Source: Risungbinella massiliensis
GTDB lineage: Bacteria; Bacillota; Bacilli; Thermoactinomycetales; Thermoactinomycetaceae
Direction of reading: 5' to 3'
Assembly: GCF_000942395.1 (NCBI RefSeq)
Contig: NZ_LN812102.1
Location: forward strand, 806,017-870,016
Length of the DNA stretch: 64,000 bases
Positions 17,542 to 27,085 of the stretch are shown piece by piece. Position numbers and translations under genes: made by a program. Numbering within the stretch: the first letter of the stretch is position 1; every line of letters starts with the position of its first letter. The notes beneath the pieces were generated by a model. The model had not been told where the DNA came from, did not search any database, and was given only the letters and a program-made list of their open reading frames with translations.

Positions 17542-17598
17542 AGTTTGTTGCATTCCAATAGGCGCGCCTCTGGCTTTGGGCTAATTATGCAACATGCT
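17542..17598. mobile_element. Short inverted-repeat element, copy B (internally deleted, 57 bp)
   Basis: AGTTTGTTGCATT at the left and AATTATGCAACATGCT at the right form imperfect terminal inverted repeats. The left side shares TAGGCGCGCC with copy A and the right side shares CTTTGGG and TATGCAACATGCTCTAC with copy C, so it looks like a copy from which the core was lost. The remainder of the 17354-17700 gap shows no other gene-like feature. Confidence 0.65.
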
Positions 17599-17700
17599 CT
17601 ACATATATAAAATACAACAAGGTCTCTTGTGAATATACTCGATCCTTGTTTTTAATAGATTTATTAAAATGAGATAAACAATTAGCAGGAGTGGTAAAAA

Positions 17701-18123
17701 ATGTATCAGGAACCGGCTGAGATATACGAGATTCAGTGGACCGTTTATGTCGCTGCCAAATCAAGAGAACGAGCAATGTTAACCTTACAAAGTTTAGAAG
17801 AAGTTATGCAAGTTCCAATTCAAGTTCATAAAATATCTCAATACTGGCGTGATAGCTCTTTATATGAAATCCTATTCTCAACTCCGTATTTTGAATCAGA
17901 TCGTGCCAATGCAGTCTATCAATCTCTCATCATTGCAAACACCCTAGCTTGGGAATGGCAAGTACGTAGTCCCGGAGAATGGGATGGACAGTTTGATTTT
18001 GGAGCAATTACTACCAAAACCAAAATAACTGGTATTACATGGGCCTCTTTTGATCTCATACATATAAGTCCAGAATGGTTACAACAAAATCAGTTACTCC
18101 TAGAAGGTAGTTATTATGAATAA
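17701..18123 (+). CDS. Hypothetical protein, 140 residues
   Basis: I do not recognise this family. The protein is soluble, slightly acidic and rich in aromatic residues. It has no signal peptide or membrane segment and seems to form one alpha/beta domain: an opening strand IQWTVYVAAKSRERAMLTLQSL, a strand-helix unit YEILFSTPYFESDRANAVYQSLIIANTLAW, then WQVRSPGEW and a hydrophobic ITGITWASFDLIHISPEW. GCAGGAG precedes the ATG and a terminator follows at once, so it is monocistronic. The compact size would fit an immunity-type or accessory protein, but nothing nearby supports a role. Confidence 0.7.
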   Translation: MYQEPAEIYEIQWTVYVAAKSRERAMLTLQSLEEVMQVPIQVHKISQYWRDSSLYEILFSTPYFESDRANAVYQSLIIANTLAWEWQVRSPGEWDGQFDFGAITTKTKITGITWASFDLIHISPEWLQQNQLLLEGSYYE

Positions 18124-18156
18124 GTGTATGGGCATTTAGCCTATACGCTTATTTTT
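18122..18156 (+). terminator. Terminator overlapping the stop of the 140-residue gene
   Basis: A 12-bp stem (AAGTGTATGGGC with GCCTATACGCTT, two G-T pairs), a 5-base loop and ATTTTT. The stem begins inside the TAA stop codon. Confidence 0.85.
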
Positions 18157-18257
18157 GGACAAAATCGTTTTGAACTGGTTGCAAGAGAATAATCCGATTT
18201 GGAAACAATTAGTCAGGGAACATTTCGTACCAAATTACGCAGTAGGTGAGTAATGAA

Positions 18258-18818
18258 ATGACATTATTAGGACAACTCTTTCTCGCTTTTTTTCGATCTG
18301 GGATGTTGGGCTATGGCGGAGGTCCTGCCGTCATTCCCCTTATCCATCAAGAAATAGTCAACCGATACCAATGGATGAATAATAAAGAGTTTAGTGATGT
18401 TATCGCAATTGGCAATTCTCTTCCAGGACCTATCGCAACCAAACTAGCCGGGTATATCGGGTACCGAATCGCTGGGGTCCTAGGCTGTATTACTTGCCTT
18501 ATTGCTATTGTAATGCCTACGGTTATATTAATGATTGCTCTTTTAAACATGCTAGCTTACTTTCAAAACAACCCTAACTTCCAGGGACTTACCAAGGCAA
18601 TTAATCCAGTCATAGCTATGATGCTAGCAGCACTTGCCTTCTCATTCTTACAGAAGTCTTGGGGGCGTACAAATAGAGGAACCATGATAATACTAACTCT
18701 TACCAGTCTAGTCCTCATCTCCTTTGTCGGGATTCATCCAGCTATCGTGATTGGGATGCTGATCGTAATCGCAATTTTTCCCCAATCTCGTCATTTGCTA
18801 CGGGAGGAGATAAAATGA
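18258..18818 (+). CDS. Chromate-transporter family half-protein, first subunit
   Basis: About 186 residues with five to six hydrophobic segments: one CHR domain of the short-chain chromate ion transporter type. The signature GYGGGPAVIPLIHQE lies near residue 20, followed by GNSLPGPIATKLAGYIGY. I use ATG at 18258, 7 bases after AGGTGAG; the GTG at 18246 sits within that site. The next gene encodes the partner half and overlaps by 4 bases. Pairs of this kind (B. subtilis ywrB/ywrA) act together to export chromate or a related oxyanion. The substrate here is inferred from family only. Confidence 0.88.
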   Translation: MTLLGQLFLAFFRSGMLGYGGGPAVIPLIHQEIVNRYQWMNNKEFSDVIAIGNSLPGPIATKLAGYIGYRIAGVLGCITCLIAIVMPTVILMIALLNMLAYFQNNPNFQGLTKAINPVIAMMLAALAFSFLQKSWGRTNRGTMIILTLTSLVLISFVGIHPAIVIGMLIVIAIFPQSRHLLREEIK

Positions 18819-19342
18819 TTTATTGGTATCTTTTTCTTGCTTTCTTCTTCCCGAATATTCTCGGATATGGGGGTGGTCCTGCCGTCATTCCTTTGATTGA
18901 ATATGAGGTAGTACGCCACTATGCATGGCTCACTCCTGAGCAGTTCCGTGATATTTTGGCAATAGGTAATACGCTCCCCGGACCAATTGCAACTAAAATG
19001 GCTGGTTATATTGGCTATCAACAAGCAGGTATCCTCGGAGCAATCATTGCACTCTTTGCCACTGTTGGCCCTACTCTACTCTTGATGATTACACTATTAG
19101 CTCTCCTCTTCCGTTATCAAAAATCCCCTATCATCGAGCGGATCACTGTCTTAATCCGTCCAGTTGTTGGGGTGCTACTCGCCGTCATGGCATTTGATTT
19201 TTGGAGAGACTCTTATACTGAGATTGGATTCATTCAAACATTTTTCCTATCACTACTTAGCCTGTTATTGATGGAAAAAATGAAGATCCATGCCGCATGG
19301 GTAATCGCAGGAGCACTTGTTTACGGGTATTTTATTTTATGA
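18815..19342 (+). CDS. Chromate-transporter family half-protein, second subunit
   Basis: A 175-residue CHR-domain membrane protein, the partner of the previous gene, with which it overlaps by ATGA. It repeats the signature GYGGGPAVIPLIEYE and GNTLPGPIATKMAGYIGYQ. The two subunits differ enough to suggest an old duplication with opposite membrane topology, as known for short-chain CHR pairs. GGAGG lies just upstream of its ATG inside the first gene. No ChrB-type regulator is adjacent. Confidence 0.88.
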   Translation: MIYWYLFLAFFFPNILGYGGGPAVIPLIEYEVVRHYAWLTPEQFRDILAIGNTLPGPIATKMAGYIGYQQAGILGAIIALFATVGPTLLLMITLLALLFRYQKSPIIERITVLIRPVVGVLLAVMAFDFWRDSYTEIGFIQTFFLSLLSLLLMEKMKIHAAWVIAGALVYGYFIL

Positions 19343-19386
19343 CAAAAAAGTGATATCGGACTTCTATAACTACTTTGTATATTTAT

Positions 19387-19523
19387 AGCTTGTTACTTTA
19401 ATTAAAGTTAAAGATATGCGCTCCGCCGGTTTTCCTGCTTCTGATCTGCCCGTCTCCCTATCGCTCTTAGTCGCATCTCCAAAGGGGAAAACCTCTGACT
19501 TTGGGTTCATTATGCAACATGCT
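19387..19523. mobile_element. Short inverted-repeat element, copy C (full length, 137 bp)
   Basis: This is the only copy with both ends and the core. The left end AGCTTGTTAC (AGCTTGTTGC in copy A) and the right end GCAACATGCT form imperfect terminal inverted repeats. The core 19387-19492 aligns base for base in length with copy A. It carries no ORF, so any movement would need an enzyme supplied elsewhere. The rest of the 19343-19700 gap shows no gene-like feature. Confidence 0.65.
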
Positions 19524-19700
19524 CTACTTTTTCTAAAGATGATCATAAACGCACATTTATATGGGATATAAACTTTCTCAGGAGACCCAAGACGACAGCT
19601 AAGTTACAATAGGAAATGGAACAGGGTTAGATAACCCTTCTTGTCTAGCTAATAGACTCTCCAGAATATTAATCTTCATTGAGTTTAATGGGAGGAACTA

Positions 19701-20687
19701 ATGGAGAACTATGCAAAAGTCGAACTGCTGAAAGCTTCAGAAGCGATTAATCTACAACGATATGATTTGGCCATACAATGTATCCAAAATGTTTTACGTG
19801 ACTTTCCAGAAGAGGAGCATGCATTTTATTTAATGGCTCGTGCCCATGCTGGAAATGAAGCGTACGATTCTGCTTTTCAAGCAATTCAAGAAGCGATTCG
19901 GATTGATCCATTAGAGGCTGATTATCATTACTATCTTGGATTTTTATACTACAAAACCAAGAAATTCAAACAAGCGATCAAAGTTTTACAGCACGTTCTT
20001 TCAATTGATCCAGATCATCTTGGTACTCATTTATTATTTGGACATATTTTCCTGTCCAAAAGAAAGAAAAAGAAAGCCTTAATACATATTCAAAGAGCAA
20101 TGGAGTTAGATCCTACAAATCCTGATTGTCATAGTTTAATGGCATTCGGACTAGGACAAGTGGGTAAGATCAGACAAGGGAAAGAAACGTTACAAACCGT
20201 TCTGAACCTAGAACCAGATAATGTGGATTCACAGCATGCATACGGAATTTTTCTATTGTACTACATGCATAAACCAAAAGAAGCTCTCGTTCACTTACAA
20301 GAGGCTATTAGATTGGACCCGAATGACCCAGAAGTACTAGAAGACTATCTCGAAGCGATCAAGGCAAAAAATTGGTTTTATTATCTCTTTTGGAGAGTAG
20401 CTTTATGGAATGGACGGCTTGGCAAATGGAGATTTCTCCTTATTCCGTTCTTAGCAGTGATCGTCGGAATCTGCAGTTTGTTATGGTATGCTTTTCCCAT
20501 GATCGGAATGTATATAGACCAGTTTTTAGGTATATATGCAGTAACGTATATAGGGGAATTTTTAGGATTATTATTTGCCGCTATCGGTTTTGTAACAGCA
20601 GTAGGTGGGTATTTACTGGTGATTATTAATCTTCTGTCTTGGATTGTCCATCCACTTTTTCATTTATTAGCAAAAAAAGATTCATAA
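19701..20687 (+). CDS. TPR-repeat protein with C-terminal membrane anchor
   Basis: A 328-residue protein. About six tetratricopeptide repeats occupy residues 5-225; clear repeats end in IRIDPLEADYHYYLGFLYY, LSIDPDHLGTHLLFGHIF, MELDPTNPDCHSLMAFGL, and LDPNDPEVLEDYLEA. Two or three hydrophobic segments follow (LIPFLAVIVGICSLLWYAF and the stretch around GFVTAVGGYLLVIINLLSW), so the repeats would be held at the membrane. GGAGG precedes the ATG. It is monocistronic. TPR domains bind proteins or peptides; the partner is unknown. Confidence 0.85.
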   Translation: MENYAKVELLKASEAINLQRYDLAIQCIQNVLRDFPEEEHAFYLMARAHAGNEAYDSAFQAIQEAIRIDPLEADYHYYLGFLYYKTKKFKQAIKVLQHVLSIDPDHLGTHLLFGHIFLSKRKKKKALIHIQRAMELDPTNPDCHSLMAFGLGQVGKIRQGKETLQTVLNLEPDNVDSQHAYGIFLLYYMHKPKEALVHLQEAIRLDPNDPEVLEDYLEAIKAKNWFYYLFWRVALWNGRLGKWRFLLIPFLAVIVGICSLLWYAFPMIGMYIDQFLGIYAVTYIGEFLGLLFAAIGFVTAVGGYLLVIINLLSWIVHPLFHLLAKKDS

Positions 20688-20711
20688 AATGATTGTGATA
20701 TAAGAGATACG

Positions 20712-20735
20712 AGGACCCGTTTGAGGTCCTTTTTT
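20712..20735 (+). terminator. Terminator after the TPR membrane protein
   Basis: AGGACC and GGTCCT form a short stem with a 7-base loop and a run of five further T. Confidence 0.75.
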
Positions 20736-20917
20736 CAAATTCAATATAAGTTAGTTATTCATTGAACATACTGTTCTGTTAATATCGTTTAACTCGATCC
20801 GTCTTCTTTTCGAAAATCAATTTACTCGTATTCACCAGTAATTTTGATTTTCCATTCTGTAAGAAAGGTAATATTCGCTTAGCAAACCATCCTCCCTCGT
20901 CTGACACTCGCTATCAT

Positions 20918-20940
20918 CCCCATAGCGCTGAAGCTAGGGG
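20918..20940 (-). other. GC-rich hairpin, possible IS200/IS605-type end remnant
   Basis: On the minus strand CCCCTAGC-TTCA-GC(G)CTATGGGG folds into a compact hairpin, then GATGATAGC. Such hairpins resemble right ends of IS200/IS605 elements. No tnpA or tnpB sequence was recognised beside it, so this is at best an orphan end. Apart from it and two terminators, 20688-21030 shows nothing else. Confidence 0.3.
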
Positions 20941-20967
20941 TTTTCCCACTCGCAAAGATATAACGTT

Positions 20968-21008
20968 AAAAACGGTAAATCTCTAAAAATTAGACATTTA
21001 CCGTTTTT
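20968..21008 (-). terminator. Terminator after gcvPB
   Basis: AAAAACGGTAAAT-C-TCTAA pairs with TTAGA-C-ATTTACCGTTTTT around a 3-base loop, 23 bases beyond the gcvPB stop; T tracts serve both strands. Confidence 0.88.
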
Positions 21009-21030
21009 TATCATAGGTTTTCTTATTTAA

Positions 21031-22509
21031 TTAGCCTTTTACTAATTCCTTCTCTTCCTTCTTCCAACGAAGAATTGGCTTTCTAGCTGCCGTTACTTCA
21101 TCCAAACGTTTGACCACTGTGCTATGTGGTGCTTCTTGGACGATCTCTGGATTCTCTTCTGCCTCTTTGGCGATTTGAATCATGGTATCCACGAACGCAT
21201 CTAGCGTTTCCTTGCTCTCTGTCTCTGTTGGCTCGATCATCAGGCACTCTTCGACAATGAGTGGGAAGTAGATCGTTGGTGGATGGTATCCAAAGTCCAA
21301 CAGACGTTTTGCGATATCTAGGGTACGAACACCTTGTTTTTTCTGCAGTTTGCCAGAGAGAACAAATTCATGCTTACAAGCCTGTTTAAATGGAAGATCA
21401 AAGTATGGCTCTAAGCGACGCATCATATAGTTGGCGTTGAGGACAGCGTTCTCGGATACTTGGCGTAGGCCATCTGGTCCCATCGTGCGGATATAGGTAT
21501 AAGCACGTACAAGGATGCCAAAGTTCCCATAGTATCCTTTGATTCGACCAATGGACTCTGGACGATCATAATCGAGCGCATAGCCTTCTTCTGTTTTTAC
21601 CACCATTGGACGAGGTAGGTATGGGATTAGTTCTTTTTTCACACCAACTGGACCTGCCCCAGGACCACCGCCTCCATGTGGTGTCGTAAAGGTTTTGTGT
21701 AAGTTCAAGTGAACTACATCAAATCCCATATCACCTGGACGTGCGATTCCTAGGATTGCATTGGCATTGGCTCCATCATAGTAGAGCAAGCCGCCTGCTT
21801 CATGGACAAGATCCGCGATCACATGGATCTCTTCTTCAAATAATCCAAGTGTATTTGGGTTAGTTAGCATGAGAGCAGCAGTGTCTTCTCCCAACACTTG
21901 TTTGAGCGCTTCAACATCGACTAGTCCTTTTTCATTGGATGGAATGGTGATCGTTTCAAATCCAGCTACTGTCGCACTAGCAGGATTGGTGCCATGCGCG
22001 GAATCTGGTACGATCACTTTATTTCGTTGAATATCTCCACGAGTCTCATGATACTTACGGATCATCATCAATCCAGTCCACTCACCATGGGCACCCGCTG
22101 CCGATTGGAGGGTAACAGCATCCATTCCTGTGATCTCAGCTAGATCTTCTTGTAACTCATAGAGCAATTGAAGCGCACCTTGGACTGTCTCTTCTGCTTG
22201 GTATGGATGAATCTTTGCAAATCCTGCATACCGAGCGACATCCTCGTTAATTTTCGGATTATATTTCATCGTACAAGAACCGAGTGGATAAAAACCGTTA
22301 TCTACCCCGTGGTTGCGTCGTGAAAGTTCTGTGTAGTGCCTCATCAGATCAAGCTCCGCTACTTCTGGAAGCTCAGCTGGTTGTTCACGGAAAAGTTCTG
22401 CCGGGAGAAGCTGATCGTCGGCTGGTACATCTAATTCTGGCAAGCTATAGGAGATACGTCCTGGTTGGCTCAGTTCAAAAATGAGTGCTTTTTCTTGGTT
22501 GTGATTCAT
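21031..22509 (-). CDS. gcvPB: Glycine dehydrogenase (decarboxylating) subunit 2
   Basis: The 492-residue C-terminal-half subunit of the two-part P-protein of the glycine cleavage system, a PLP enzyme that decarboxylates glycine and passes aminomethyl to lipoylated GcvH. The PLP-lysine region is [20 protein letters not shown]; other marks are [13 protein letters not shown] and [14 protein letters not shown] at 22509 overlaps the gcvPA stop as ATGA and follows GGAGGG by 6 bases, so the longer GTG-type start at 22527 is less likely. Third gene of gcvT-gcvPA-gcvPB under a glycine riboswitch. Confidence 0.96.
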   Translation of the reverse strand: MNHNQEKALIFELSQPGRISYSLPELDVPADDQLLPAELFREQPAELPEVAELDLMRHYTELSRRNHGVDNGFYPLGSCTMKYNPKINEDVARYAGFAKIHPYQAEETVQGALQLLYELQEDLAEITGMDAVTLQSAAGAHGEWTGLMMIRKYHETRGDIQRNKVIVPDSAHGTNPASATVAGFETITIPSNEKGLVDVEALKQVLGEDTAALMLTNPNTLGLFEEEIHVIADLVHEAGGLLYYDGANANAILGIARPGDMGFDVVHLNLHKTFTTPHGGGGPGAGPVGVKKELIPYLPRPMVVKTEEGYALDYDRPESIGRIKGYYGNFGILVRAYTYIRTMGPDGLRQVSENAVLNANYMMRRLEPYFDLPFKQACKHEFVLSGKLQKKQGVRTLDIAKRLLDFGYHPPTIYFPLIVEECLMIEPTETESKETLDAFVDTMIQIAKEAEENPEIVQEAPHSTVVKRLDEVTAARKPILRWKKEEKELVKG

Positions 22510-23852
22510 GCTAATCCCTCCAGACACGCTGCAAGTTGATCGATCTCTTCTTTGGTGCGGATTTCCGTTACAGCTATCAACATCTGACCCACTCGTTCAG
22601 GATAATCTCGGCTTAAATCATATCCACCCAAGATTCCTTCTTGATAGAGGTATTTATTCACTTCTGCCACAGGTTTGTCTAATTGGATCACAAACTCATT
22701 GAAAAACGGCTGATCTCCGACGATCTTGACTCCTTTTACTTGAGCCAGACGTCTTTTGGCATAGTGAGCTTTTTGGATATTTTGTTTTGCCACCTCTTGG
22801 ATCCCCTCTTTGCCAAGAGCGGACAAATGTACGGAAGCAGCTAGGGCATTTAGTGCTTGGTTGGAACAGATATTCGATGTCGCTTTATCCCGACGAATAT
22901 GTTGTTCCCGTGCTTGTAAGGTGAGAACGAATCCACGGAGTCCATTCTCATCTACTGTCTGACCGACAATCCGTCCTGGAATTTTCCGCATAAGAGCTTT
23001 TGTTGTCGCAAAATAACCACAGTGAGGTCCACCAAACGAAGCATTGATCCCAAATGGTTGTGCATCTCCAATAACGATATCTGCCTTGTACTCACCTGGT
23101 GGTTTCAACAAACCACAAGCAAGTGGATTGGCACTTACTACGAATAGCCCTTTTCCTTTATGAGCAATTGGCTCCACTTTATCTAACGGTTCGATGTTCC
23201 CAAAAAAGTTAGGAGATTGGACAATCACGGCTGCGGTATCCAAGTCTGCTACTTCATCCAATTTTGCTAGATCGGTCACGCCATCTGTAACTGGCACTTC
23301 GACCACTTCATAGCCAAGCCCATGAGCGTTCGTACGCAAAATCTCTCTCGCTTCAGGGTGAACTGCTTTAGAGACAACTACTTTTTTCTTTCGAGTATGA
23401 CCAACTGCTAGGTTCGCTGCTTCAGCTAGAGCTGTTGGACCATCATACATGGAAGAGTTGGCTACTTCCATTCCGGTCAGCTCACAGATCATCGTTTGGA
23501 ATTCAAAGATCGCTTGCAATTCTCCTTGGCTAATCTCTGGTTGGTAAGGAGTATAGGCAGTATAGAACTCTGAGCGAGAGATAACATGGTTGACAACACT
23601 TGGGATATAGTGCTCGTAGACACCAGCTCCTAAGAAGGAGACATATTCATCAAAAGAGGCATTTTGTTTGGACAATTTTTGCATATGACGCACCAGTTTT
23701 GGCTCAGCAAGTGCTTCTGGAATTTGGTATCTCCCTTGAAAACGTACCTCTTTTGGGATTTCGGAGAAAAGTTCCTCTACAGAATCTACTCCAATCGTTT
23801 GTAGCATCTCTTGGCGGTCTTGCTCGGTAGTTGGTAAATAGCGAAATTTCAT
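22506..23852 (-). CDS. gcvPA: Glycine dehydrogenase (decarboxylating) subunit 1
   Basis: The 448-residue N-terminal-half subunit of the split P-protein. It begins [17 protein letters not shown] as in Bacillus homologues, with [36 protein letters not shown] and [14 protein letters not shown]. This half lacks the PLP lysine but forms part of the heterotetramer. The ATG follows AGGAGAGG and stands 15 bases after gcvT; its stop overlaps the gcvPB start. The pattern points to one tightly coupled transcript. Confidence 0.96.
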   Translation of the reverse strand: MKFRYLPTTEQDRQEMLQTIGVDSVEELFSEIPKEVRFQGRYQIPEALAEPKLVRHMQKLSKQNASFDEYVSFLGAGVYEHYIPSVVNHVISRSEFYTAYTPYQPEISQGELQAIFEFQTMICELTGMEVANSSMYDGPTALAEAANLAVGHTRKKKVVVSKAVHPEAREILRTNAHGLGYEVVEVPVTDGVTDLAKLDEVADLDTAAVIVQSPNFFGNIEPLDKVEPIAHKGKGLFVVSANPLACGLLKPPGEYKADIVIGDAQPFGINASFGGPHCGYFATTKALMRKIPGRIVGQTVDENGLRGFVLTLQAREQHIRRDKATSNICSNQALNALAASVHLSALGKEGIQEVAKQNIQKAHYAKRRLAQVKGVKIVGDQPFFNEFVIQLDKPVAEVNKYLYQEGILGGYDLSRDYPERVGQMLIAVTEIRTKEEIDQLAACLEGLA

Positions 23853-23867
23853 CTTCTCTCACCTCTC

Positions 23868-24959
23868 CTAGGAGCGCTTGTAAAATGGTGTTGCGACTAC
23901 TTTTGCTTTTACTCGTTTATTACGAATTTCCACTTCTACTTCTTGGCCTAACTCACTATAAGCTCGGTCGATTAAGACTAGACCGACATTTTTCTTTAAT
24001 GTAGGAGACTGGGTTCCGGTCGTTACTTCCCCTGCTTTTTCATCCCCTACATAAACTGGATAGTGGGTACGTGGAATACCTCTGTCGATCATCTCAATCC
24101 CTACCAACTTACGAGGTGCACCATCTGCTTTTTGTGGCAATACCACATCAGATCCAATAAATTCTCCCTTGGTAGCATTTACCGCAAAACCTACACCTGC
24201 CTCAATCGGGGTGATCTCAGGAGACAACTCTTGACCATACAGAGGTAAGCGTGCCTCAAAACGAAGAGTATCTCGTGCTCCTAGTCCGCATGGTAATAAT
24301 CCTTCTTCCTTGCCAGCTTCTAGAATCGTTTCCCATGCTTTGCCAGCATGTATTGGTGCAAAGTACAATTCAAAACCATCTTCACCTGTATATCCAGAAC
24401 GAGATACGAGCATCGGAATCCCTGCTACGTCTACGTTTTGACGAAACTGGAAAAAGCGAATCTCCGCTAGATCAGTCGTAGTCAATTTTTGCAAAATTTG
24501 TTGAGCTAGTGGTCCTTGGAGTGCGAGTTGTACATAGTCTTCTGAGACATCCTCGATCTCCACATCATCTGATTGATGTTCTCTTAACCACGCAACATCT
24601 TTCTCTGTGTTCGATGCATTTAGGACAAGCAGATACTCTTCTTCACCAGTACGATATACAAGTAGATCATCTACCACCCCTCCATTTGGGTAGCAGAGAA
24701 TAGTATATTGAGCCCGATCAATAGCTAGTTTGCTTACATCATTGGTGAGCACTTTTTGCAAAAATGCCAGAGCCCCTGGTCCTTTGACGATCGCTTCCCC
24801 CATATGGGAGACGTCAAACAGACCTGCTTTGGTACGTACCGCAACGTGTTCTTCTTTAATGCTTGAAAATTGGACGGGTAACTCCCACCCCCCGAATGGA
24901 ATTAATTTTCCTTGTTCTCGGTAGATATCAAAAAATGGAGTTTGCTTGAGTTGTGTCAA
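23868..24959 (-). CDS. gcvT: Aminomethyltransferase, T-protein of the glycine cleavage system
   Basis: A 363-residue T-protein which takes the aminomethyl group from GcvH to tetrahydrofolate, releasing ammonia and 5,10-methylene-THF. Family marks are PIHAG-type core segments, [24 protein letters not shown] and [24 protein letters not shown] at 24959 is chosen: it lies 6 bases after GGGAGGTG and gives (M)[12 protein letters not shown] as in homologues; the upstream TTG- or ATG-like codons read into the riboswitch region. First gene of the operon. The gene for GcvH is not in the window. Confidence 0.95.
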   Translation of the reverse strand: MTQLKQTPFFDIYREQGKLIPFGGWELPVQFSSIKEEHVAVRTKAGLFDVSHMGEAIVKGPGALAFLQKVLTNDVSKLAIDRAQYTILCYPNGGVVDDLLVYRTGEEEYLLVLNASNTEKDVAWLREHQSDDVEIEDVSEDYVQLALQGPLAQQILQKLTTTDLAEIRFFQFRQNVDVAGIPMLVSRSGYTGEDGFELYFAPIHAGKAWETILEAGKEEGLLPCGLGARDTLRFEARLPLYGQELSPEITPIEAGVGFAVNATKGEFIGSDVVLPQKADGAPRKLVGIEMIDRGIPRTHYPVYVGDEKAGEVTTGTQSPTLKKNVGLVLIDRAYSELGQEVEVEIRNKRVKAKVVATPFYKRS

Positions 24960-24998
24960 GCTTGTCACCTCCCAGAAAATTGGGTATAACATGACTTC

Positions 24999-25165
24999 CT
25001 CACTCTGTCCTTGATACCCGAGAGTTTCCTTCCCCTTGGGTGGCTCATCATGAGCACTCTCCAGAGTTGCGTCCAGCGAGAGTCCTTTTGCCTGAGAGAT
25101 TCACGATTTATCGCTTTCCCCTTCGGCGCTTGGTAATTGTTCTTTTTAAACCAAGTCTCTCCACT
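24999..25165 (-). promoter_or_regulatory. Tandem glycine riboswitch upstream of gcvT
   Basis: Read on the minus strand this stretch contains both aptamer cores of the classical glycine riboswitch: GGAGAGACT, GCGCCGAAGGGG and ATCTCTCAGGCAAAAGGAC, then CTCTGGAGAGTG, CACCCAAGGGGAAGG and AAACTCTCGGGTATCAAGGACAGAG. Both copies have the conserved purine-rich bulges. It stands about 40 bases upstream of gcvT, where glycine binding normally switches expression on. Just downstream CCCA-ATTTTC-TGGG can form a small hairpin that includes part of the gcvT ribosome binding site, so translational control is possible. The remainder up to yqhH (25166-25360) holds the divergent promoters; I mark none. Confidence 0.93.
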
Positions 25166-25360
25166 CGCCTTCATCCGCCGAACAATATGTAATTTCTATG
25201 GTCTATTATGCCATAAAAACCGATCATTTTTAAACAATAAATCATATAATGTACGTTTTTATCGCTTGAATTCTTTTCCAGCATTTGTTCCATACTAAGA
25301 GCGACTATTTTTCTAATGTACATAATCACAACAGAATTCCAATAAGAAGGGATGCTGTCA

Positions 25361-27085
25361 ATGCAATCGTTACCGGTTCGATTTGATCGCACTTGGTACC
25401 AAGATTTTCAGACTTGTTTAGAGCAAGATCAAGGGTGGTCTGATTGGAATCGCTTTCAATTAGCTCTTGATGCAGCGAAAGCAGAGCTCATTCCCTCGTT
25501 TGATACCATCTTCAGTTTACAACAAATTTACGGTTTTGACCCACTTCCTCATCAAATTGATGTGGTAAAGCGTGTTTTGCATGAGATGCATGGTCGAGCA
25601 ATTTTAGCAGATGAGGTAGGACTGGGGAAAACGATTGAAGCTGGTCTGATCTTAAAAGAGTATATGCTTCGTGGGCTTGTCAAAAAAGCGTTGATCTTGG
25701 TCCCCTCATCTCTCGTTCTCCAATGGACCAGAGAACTCAATGCCAAATTTCAGATCAGCGCAGTCGCACAGAAGAAAGAATGGATGTGGGATAAGTACGA
25801 TGTTATCGTCGCTTCGATGGATACAGCCAAACGTGATCCCCATCGCGAGTTTGTCTTGAAGCAACACTATGATCTCTTAATTGTAGATGAAGCACATAAG
25901 CTCAAGAATCGCCGCACAAAAAATTGGCAATTCATTAATGAGATGCAAAAGAAGTATTGTCTACTGCTAACCGCCACACCAGTACAAAATGAGTTAGAAG
26001 AGCTTTATAACCTAGTAACCCTTTTAAAACCCGGACAGTTAGGACAGGAAACTCAGTTTAACAAAGACTTCGTTAAAAGCAAACGAAAAGCCAAAAACGA
26101 AGAGCAACTCCGTGAGGAAATCCAACGTGTCCTGATCCGAAATCGACGACGCGATAGCAATCTTCATCTGACAGAGAGAATTGTACAAACGATTCCAATC
26201 GAGCTCACAGATGAAGAGCGGGCTCTATACGAAGGAGTCACCTCTTTTGTACGAGAAAGCTATCAAACAGGGCAAGGTGATCTTAAAAGTATGCTCTCGC
26301 TCTTAGTTCTACAAAAAGAGGTATGTAGTAGTCGAGATGCCGTTTTCCATACTCTGTTCAAAATCGTAAAAAAAGCAGAGGAAGGGAAAGAGTCTCTCTC
26401 TCCAGAGGTAACCCATATCATTGAGTTACTTCGAAGGGTGACAACTTCCTCCAAAGTCGTCAAAGCAGTAGAGTTGGTAGAAGAAATTGGAGATAAGGTC
26501 ATCATCTTTACAGAATATCGAGCAACTCAGGATATGTTGATCCGAGCCCTTGCACAACGAGGAATCTATGCAGTCCCATACCGTGGTGGATTTAACCGCA
26601 ATAAGAAAGATTGGATGATGGAGCTTTTCCAAAAACGAGCACAGGTGATGGTCGCTACAGAGGCAGGAGGAGAAGGGATTAACCTTCAGTTCTGCCATCA
26701 CGTCATCAATTTCGATATGCCCTGGAACCCTATGCGGGTGGAGCAACGAATCGGGCGGGTTCATCGATTAGGTCAGATGCATGACGTTCATATCTACAAT
26801 TTTGCTACATCTGGTACCATCGAGGAACATATCATTTGGCTATTACACGAGAAAATTCAACTATTCCATTCCGTAATCGGAGAACTAGAGACCATCTTAG
26901 AAAATCTGGAGCAAGAAGAAGCTTTCGAACAAAGTATGTTACGGCTCAGTCTGGAGACACAAAGCGATCAAGAATTTAAAAAAAGCCTTGACACATTAAG
27001 CGAAAGGTTCTACCAATCTAAGCAACAAATATTGACCAAACAAGAGCAACAGGATGTGCTTCTTTATGGATCAAACTCAAATTAG
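25361..27085 (+). CDS. yqhH: SNF2/RapA-type DEAD-like helicase YqhH
   Basis: A 574-residue superfamily 2 ATPase of the SNF2/RapA group. Motif I is DEVGLGKTIEAG, motif II DEAHKL, motif III LLTATP, and motifs V and VI are GGEGINLQF and EQRIGRVHRLGQ. Together with yqhG it sits divergent from gcvT exactly as in B. subtilis, hence the name. The substrate is unknown; RapA-like enzymes recycle RNA polymerase, but this is a short member. ATG at 25361 follows GAAGGG by 9 bases; the ATG at 25352 overlaps that site. Confidence 0.92.
   Translation: MQSLPVRFDRTWYQDFQTCLEQDQGWSDWNRFQLALDAAKAELIPSFDTIFSLQQIYGFDPLPHQIDVVKRVLHEMHGRAILADEVGLGKTIEAGLILKEYMLRGLVKKALILVPSSLVLQWTRELNAKFQISAVAQKKEWMWDKYDVIVASMDTAKRDPHREFVLKQHYDLLIVDEAHKLKNRRTKNWQFINEMQKKYCLLLTATPVQNELEELYNLVTLLKPGQLGQETQFNKDFVKSKRKAKNEEQLREEIQRVLIRNRRRDSNLHLTERIVQTIPIELTDEERALYEGVTSFVRESYQTGQGDLKSMLSLLVLQKEVCSSRDAVFHTLFKIVKKAEEGKESLSPEVTHIIELLRRVTTSSKVVKAVELVEEIGDKVIIFTEYRATQDMLIRALAQRGIYAVPYRGGFNRNKKDWMMELFQKRAQVMVATEAGGEGINLQFCHHVINFDMPWNPMRVEQRIGRVHRLGQMHDVHIYNFATSGTIEEHIIWLLHEKIQLFHSVIGELETILENLEQEEAFEQSMLRLSLETQSDQEFKKSLDTLSERFYQSKQQILTKQEQQDVLLYGSNSN

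Noticed and set aside
20880-20950. A fourth copy of the inverted-repeat element
   Set aside because: Only GGTTTTCCCACT is shared with copy A; terminal repeats are missing, so a chance match or an IS200-type end is more likely.
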